Assembly (NCBI RefSeq): GCF_000708755.2
Contig: NZ_JGVU02000001.1
Span: 248,001-312,000 of the forward strand
Reading direction: 5' to 3'
Length of the DNA stretch: 64,000 bases
Source of the DNA: Metabacillus indicus LMG 22858
GTDB lineage: Bacteria > Bacillota > Bacilli > Bacillales > Bacillaceae
Position 1 is the first letter of the stretch. Each line of letters begins with the position of its first letter. A program made the position numbers and the translations under genes. The notes beneath the pieces are model-generated. The model was not told the origin of the DNA, did no database searches, and saw nothing but the letters and a program-made list of their open reading frames with translations. Below are positions 62,401 to 64,000 of this stretch, piece by piece.

Positions 62401-64000
62401 GCTGCAGGGTTTGGCTGAAGGACAGGGTTTAAAGCAGTAGTTTGTTCAGAAACAACGGTGCTGCTGAATGTTCCCGTCGCATAGTTTGGTGCTGTTACGA
62501 CAACCTGATACGTTCCAGGTGCAAGGCCGTTTACGATGAAAGTACCGTCAGAACCTGCAAGAACCGTTTTAACGAGCTGGCCATTCTGATTAAAGACTTG
62601 GATTTGCAGATTGTTTCCGGTAATCGGATTGCCTTGCGGATCTGTAATTGTGCCCGCAATCGTCCCAGATAACGGCGTCAGGACTATTGGAGCGTTCGCT
62701 GTGGCGTCACTGACAACCGTTGCACCTGTTGTCGCTGCCCCGTACCCATTTCGGACAGCTGTAATTGTATACGTTCCGGGTGCAAGACCGGAGACAAGGT
62801 AAGACCCGTCTGTCCCTGACGTCGAATTTGCAACAACAATTGGTGCAGCGCCAGTCCGTCTGACGACAAGATCGGCGCCGGCAATTGGCAGTCCAGTCTG
62901 CTGGTCTGTAACGGTTCCTCTGATGGAGCCTGCATTCGGCGTTAGCTGTGCGTTCAGCGTCGTTGTCTGGCCAGGGCTTAACGTGACACCTGTCAGCAGT
63001 GTTCCAAATCCTGAAGCAGAAATTACGGCCGTTTGTGTTCCTTGAGGAAGATTGCCAATTGTATAGTTCCCGTTTTGATCCGTAATACCTGTACCAAGGA
63101 CGGTTTCATTCTGATCAAGAATGCGGACTGTTGCACCGCCTACTGGTGTACCGCCGTTTTGGATGATGGTTCCAACAACGGCTGCCGGATTTGGAGTCAG
63201 ACCCAGGTTCACGGTTGCCTGTGCATTAGGAAACACAGTTGCCCCAGCAGTTCCACGCGCGTAATTTTCTGCACTTGCAGCGACGATATACTCTCCAGGC
63301 TCAATTCCGGCAAACGAGTACCGCCCGTTTTGATCAGTAGCTGCATTTGCAATTGGTATCAAGCTTTGAGAAGGGAAAAGCTGAACAATGGCTCCTTGCA
63401 GCGGATTTCCGCTTACAGCATCTGAAATAATGCCTGTAATAGTTCCCGGATTCGGAGCGAGAGCAGCATTTACGGTAACAGTCTCTCCTGCACCGATAAT
63501 TGCCCCTATCGTTCTGCTTTGAAAATCTGCATTTATCAGGACGATTGTGTAGGTGCCCGGCGTCAGTCCCTGCACAAGGTATACACCATTTAAATCCGTC
63601 TGCACTACGGCAGCTAAAATGCCGTTATCATTTAAAACGCGCACTTGCGTATTAGCAAGCGGATCTCCTGTCTGAGCAGATGTCACCGTGCCGGTAACTG
63701 CGCCAGGGTTTGGAGGCAGGGCAAGAGATGCGTTCGTGACAGCATTTGATTGGACAAGGACCGTTGCCGTCTGTGTGCCAAAATTTGTGTTTGAGGCTGT
63801 AATGGCATACGTTCCCGGCTGGAGGTTCAGTACAGTGAATTGCCCGCTGCTGTCTGTCGCAGTTGACTGCACAATAGGCCCTGAAGGTGAAAATTGACGG
63901 ATGACAATGGCGGCTCCAGTTATAAACGCTCCCGTCTGCTGATTAACAACCGTCCCGAAAATAGACCCAGGATTCGGAGCTAATGCGAAATCTGCGCTTG
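50415..64000 (-). CDS. Giant repeat protein of carboxypeptidase-regulatory-like beta-sandwich domains (5' end outside window)
   Basis: At least 4527 residues; the frame stays open past 63872 to the window edge (SADFALAPNPGSIFGTVVNQ and onward), so the N-terminus is missing. It is made of about 52 domains of 82-88 residues. The consensus is NPGSIxGTVxNxxTGxPIxG, then AxVxIxDxxGxxVxTxxTDx, then NGxYxIxNLxPGTYxVxASA, the prealbumin-like carboxypeptidase regulatory fold (PF13620 type). The composition is striking: rich in Ala, Thr, Val, Gly, Asn, Ser; very few Lys; no Cys or Trp noticed by eye. The C-terminus (LQPSPFSHF) has no LPxTG motif, membrane helix or S-layer module. A secreted fibrous surface or matrix protein is likely, anchored (if at all) through the unseen N-terminus. 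The terminator at 50375-50404 follows. Confidence 0.9.
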   Translation of the reverse strand, partial: SADFALAPNPGSIFGTVVNQQTGAFITGAAIVIRQFSPSGPIVQSTATDSSGQFTVLNLQPGTYAITASNTNFGTQTATVLVQSNAVTNASLALPPNPGAVTGTVTSAQTGDPLANTQVRVLNDNGILAAVVQTDLNGVYLVQGLTPGTYTIVLINADFQSRTIGAIIGAGETVTVNAALAPNPGTITGIISDAVSGNPLQGAIVQLFPSQSLIPIANAATDQNGRYSFAGIEPGEYIVAASAENYARGTAGATVFPNAQATVNLGLTPNPAAVVGTIIQNGGTPVGGATVRILDQNETVLGTGITDQNGNYTIGNLPQGTQTAVISASGFGTLLTGVTLSPGQTTTLNAQLTPNAGSIRGTVTDQQTGLPIAGADLVVRRTGAAPIVVANSTSGTDGSYLVSGLAPGTYTITAVRNGYGAATTGATVVSDATANAPIVLTPLSGTIAGTITDPQGNPITGNNLQIQVFNQNGQLVKTVLAGSDGTFIVNGLAPGTYQVVVTAPNYATGTFSSTVVSEQTTALNPVLQPNPAAVNVTVTSTDTGTAISGAIVTITLPNGTVVGIGVTDANGFTSIGSLPPQSLNLSVTAENFSSFSQAVNLSPGQTLNTAVSLAAQIGTLSGRVVNAGTSAPIAGATVEVFDFTRGLIATVVTDAFGNYQVQNLSAGVYRVIASADNFGSTVQEATVFANQQTVLNFSLPPNPGSIQGTIVNQQTGDPISGAAVVIRQFSPTGPAVDSVFTNQNGEFTVNNLAPGAYTAVASAENFGTQAGSVFVSSNAVSTINLALIPNPGSVQGTLTNSQTGTPIAGALIRIQNSNGAIVQEIQTDSDGVYRIDGLAPGNYSLIGIAQTFQRSSVGFTVASNATAIVNLALDPNPGSITGRVTDQQTGRALEGASVQIFPVQGLFPIANALTDQNGNYSVIGLAPGEYIAAADLSNYARGAVGAIVTADQTSIANLELMPNPAAISGTVTSTGGQPVPNASVRVLDQNETVLGSALTDQNGSYVISGLPPGSQTVIVTSETFAGQISGVTLAPGDFIENVNFVLTPNPGTIEGFVSNAQTGVPIAGAISIIRLTGGTGVVVANDVTDSDGFYSVAGLAPGTYTVTASKTGFGTASVGAVVFSNTVTSANLQLSPNTGAISGIITDLQGSPILGMGTQVAVYDQSGSLVKTLLAGSDGSYSILDLLPGSYTLVITAPNFAAAVIGAIVVSDQTTQANIALTPNPAAITGQVLNAGTGDAINGALVTVTDLNGLVLASAASGIDGSFTIQNLPPATLIVSAVAQGFGTDSKAVLLAPGQTETTTLSLTPNPGTLTGSVVNGLNNQPIAGAVLQVFDFTGALAATVLSNDNGFYQVQNLAPGTYRVIASAANFGSAAQDAAIASNAVTTLLFQLQPNPGSITGTVYNGQTGAPIQNASVVIRQFSAAGPAVATTATNAQGEFTVFNLSPGTYTVIASQQNFGTQAASVSVQSNQTAVVQLNLPPNPGSVQGTIFNAQTGTPLPNTLIRVIDSGGILVALSQTDVNGDYRIDGLAPGSYTLVALNSEFQNQTLGFTAVSDQTVTLNASLNPNPGSITGTAVSAQTAAPIAGASILIYPSGSLVPVFETVTDQNGSFTAGSLQPGQYTVTAAASNFGTVSVGALVSSGAATAVVLSLSPLPAAVSGQITDQSGNPLPNAVIRILDQNQNVVGTGATDLNGNYSIGNLAPGTYTVSASAPNYGTGLQGVSVAAGQTLTGVNLALTANPGSISGTVTNSATADPLAGAIVTIRTLQGDSNAVVQTVNTDAAGNYLVQGLAPGSYSVTAAVFDFASQTQTVTVSSNQTATANFALIAETGSISGTVRDGNGDPITGNNIFVRVFDGNGLLVTSITAEPDGTYSVIDLAPGNYTVVAQAPGFAASSAAAAVVANQTTALDLQLAPLPASITGQVLSQGTNTPIQGAAVTASVAGQVIASTVTDASGNFQLTNLPAGTITLTVSQTGFADNVQAVILDPGETEQVTVSLSPLLGSISGTVINQLTSDPIAGAIITIRQFSPVGPVIATAVTDAGGTFLTANLEPGSYTVIAQSAGFGTQSASTAVFANEISNVTIGLTQAPGTVQGTVRRSDTNDPISGAAVQVIRRDGTLVDEVTSDGAGFYAVEGLPADSYTLIVSSPAFQNQSVGFTILPGQTTTVNVFLAADPGVLTGTVTDLFSGGAIAGAVVLVFPSQGIIAIAQATTDQNGQFSVQGLAPGEYNVVASASNYARRGTGAVIFAGQTTNVSIQLSPNPATISGTVTDTGGAAVTNATVRILDQNETVLGTAITDEFGNYSVSNLPQGTLTVLASAPDFAANLTAVTVTPGQILTDVNIVLSSLFGSISGQITNAATGDPIVGAIAVVRTVGGTSVIIAADTTDVNGNYLLEGLSPGSYSVVGTAAGFGSITVGAIVQANAVTTANIALPPDTGMISGSLTDTAGMAVTGSNIAVQVFDINGILVKTLLADSDGTFTIMDLAPGTYLIQITAPNYATAVASAVVAANETTVLPVILSPNPATVTGQVINAVTLDPLPGVIVTVTDLNGLIVGNAVSDQNGQFTIQNLPPNTLNVSASSTQPGFGSASVSVQLGPGAVNNVTLSLPPVSGSLTGTVRDAETQNPVQGASVQVFDSTRALVATVVTDQNGQYLVNNLIPGIVRVTASSANFGTVVQETEISANAQTVLDFNLPADPGTIQGTVINQVTGLPLSGVSIVVRQFSPTGPVVASSATDANGSFTIPTLTPGSYTVLGTLPGFGTQAGSTVVESGQTSIVQLSLPPNPGTVQGIVTEEGTGLPLVNTLIRIVDVNGVLTAVGQTDSSGRYSIQNLPPGSYTVTASNTNFQQQTIGTTIVSGQTATLDIELQPDPGSITGTVTNAAAGTPLSGAFVQLFPSQGLQPLASAVTDSLGRYSFAGIKPGTYSVTADSVNFARAIVGVTVTSNTESTANLALSPNPAAVSGTVRDLAGNPIGNATVRLLNGNETVIGTGITGGDGTYTISGLPPGIFNIIVSAGGFSSSTAAITLTPGEFQSGIDFSLAANPGSLTGIVTDEATAAGLAGASIIIRNSSGVIIASAFTNTDGRYTIQNLAPGTYSAVFTAEGYGSAVIGAQIISGTAVQLNASLSALTGSISGAVVDQQGNPVTGQNILVKIFNENLVLVEALTAQADGTFSVFNLIPGTYLVNASAPGFGSNTVSSIVFANGVTSTSVTLTNLPATVTGVISDSGTGLGISGASIIISRSNGVILATGFSGDQGVFTFPNLPAGTFLLTAQAPGYGNATTSIILTAGETTTASLALSQLTGRLLGQVTSAQDLAPIAGAVIQLFDENRTLILTVVSDARGNFTVPALSPGQYTAIINAQDFGSEFRGFTITAGTDTVLAIDLTPNPGIIQGFATNAAGGAAIPSVSVIVRALSPAGPIIATTLTDSNGFYQVTGLAPGAYSVIFSGSPSFGSEIASVTIDPGETEFVSAVLSPQPGTVQGQVIDEAGFGISGALVQLFSLQGGLIRRVQTDTDGNYSITGFTAGSYTLSVLQQNFQSSSAGFEVLPGQTAAVNFTLQASPGSITGIVRDAVTTQPVPGAIVQLFQSQSLTPIAFTVTDQQGSYTFSGIQPGSYLVTASEFNYASSSIGATVAANQQVQANILLQPNPASISGQVTDAFGSPINNASVRILDQNETLVGFAVTGADGTYAIGNIPVGSFKLVVSAEGYQTALSGISLSAGEQRTNVNFSLSANPGRISGSVTDAFGNPITGAVVTVRIIGAGGVVVATVVTDSDGNYTAGSLPPGSYTVTVTAQGFETRTVGAIVQSDTTTTTNVALIGIFGSITGVVLNNLAQPITTASVAVSLFDENGILIFTTNAHSNGSFTFPQVAPGNYVITASASGFVTGIIGAVVFPDETANVTLLLQTGPASIAGFVTNAATGDPIQGAIVTATTVDGQVLAISTSAADGSFTISNLQPGTVILTATASNFGTDSKSVILAANTTAQTTLSLSANPGFLTGVVSDRNSLPIPGAAVQIFDITNGLVASVLTDNTGSYRIDGLTPGTYRAVFTAAGFERLAAGAVIAAGQTTQLNVQLNGAFGTVNGTVLNAQSRSPIQGAAVTIRYQSPSGPIFATVLTDSNGFFEIPGVTEGQISIVATASGYGTQTLTATVFTGQTVTVGFRLLQQTASIQGSVANQGTGAPLPDTRIRVIDSSGAAIATTQTDDSGAYLVPNLSPGTYGVIALNVNFQAQSQTAVLNPGDAAIVNFALFANPSALTGTVTNELTALPIIGALVEVFDSNGLSIAFGLTDENGQYVIQGLPQGTFTATASAPGYVSESASVLLTAGETTVQDFQLGLAQTRSGVIAGRITDFDTGAPIGGTRVDITNSQGELVTFVFTDANGQYFFEGLTPDVYTVFAAAEGYQQAQRILTLGENESILDADFALIRRTAFGTISGQVRNAFTQAPIAGALIEVRNEQGEVVATGFTDADGNFIIPDLLPGTYSLVTIAAGFVTDTTVITVTAGEISTASIRLQPSPFSHF
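51664..63889 (-). repeat. Eight-domain super-repeat of about 2.08 kb within the giant gene
   Basis: The domain type with (I/V)RQFSPxGP recurs at about 63889, 61810, 59728, 57904, 55816, 53740 and 51664. Intervals are 2079, 2082, 1824, 2088, 2076 and 2076 bases, all multiples of three or nearly so. Between them the other seven types keep a fixed order: RVIDSNG, QLFPSQ, RILDQNETVLG, a VVRTxGG type, a NNIxVQVFxxNG type, a TVTDLNG type and a VFDFTRGLIATVVTD type. The 1824-base unit lacks only the last type. Positions are anchor positions, not domain borders. Confidence 0.85.

Noticed and set aside
50449-63897. Many plus-strand frames antisense to the giant gene, with recurring similar translations
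   Set aside because: They mirror the domain repeats of the minus-strand gene and lack ribosome binding sites; the repetition is inherited from the sense frame.
50415-64000. Isopeptide-bonded CNA-B adhesin of the LPxTG class
   Set aside because: The fold type is similar, but lysines are too few for systematic Lys-Asn bonds and there is no sorting motif at the C-terminus.
1-64000. tRNA, rRNA, riboswitch, insertion sequence or prophage modules
   Set aside because: No cloverleaf, T-box, transposase or phage structural gene could be recognised anywhere in the window.

Overview
The window looks like chromosome of a low-to-moderate GC Bacillaceae member (Bacillus/Metabacillus type; I cannot fix the species). 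Reasons: strong AGGAGG-type ribosome binding sites, frequent TTG/GTG starts, many compact intrinsic terminators, catabolite-response-element-like sites, and Bacillus-type families (CYP102A P450-reductase fusion with its TetR repressor, NrnA, YunG-like, DUF3231, YibE/F pair, YsfBCD-like glcD/glcF/cdaR). I saw no rRNA, tRNA, insertion sequence, prophage or CRISPR array.

Layout. 1-1000: a small Lys/Gly-rich protein gene and the frameshifted remnant of a DHH-family phosphoesterase. 1-3.2 kb: GntR/FCD regulator with a palindromic operator and a gluconate-type permease. 3.5-3.9 kb: an AT-rich orphan. 4.0-12.6 kb: a carbohydrate locus in one direction: YesM/YesN-type sensor kinase and AraC-type response regulator, lipoprotein binding protein, two permeases and a secreted GH13 glycosidase, with three CRE-like sites. 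No ATPase is present, so a shared one elsewhere must energise the importer. The kinase has an in-frame TGA just after its best-placed start codon. 12.7-29.6 kb: mostly short transcription units of housekeeping and accessory functions (NrnA-like nanoRNase/pAp phosphatase, MazG-like, YibE/F, GNAT acetyltransferases, DUF3231, YCII, MEDS, DUF1643, APH-like kinase, HAD phosphatases, NUDIX, SDR, DinB, HD). 29.6-33.6 kb: CYP102A-type self-sufficient fatty-acid hydroxylase and its TetR regulator, each preceded by a GGAATGAA-type palindrome. 34-45.7 kb: further small accessory genes, including a CPBP protease/MerR divergent pair and a TetR/MMPL-exporter divergent pair. 46.3-50.3 kb: glcF, glcD and a CdaR-type regulator for glycolate oxidation. 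50.4-64 kb: one giant secreted-type repeat protein gene on the minus strand that runs off the window.

The most unusual structures are three. (1) Two tandem arrays, each of about nine units with 52-bp and 53-bp periods, that share core words and are probably diverged members of one repeat family; the first runs into the 3' end of a coding gene. (2) The giant protein, built from about 52 beta-sandwich (carboxypeptidase regulatory-like) domains organised in an eight-domain super-repeat of about 2.08 kb, one copy of which lacks exactly one domain. (3) Lesions in otherwise healthy-looking genes: the TGA in the kinase, a possible ATA start in an APH-like kinase, and the DHH remnant.
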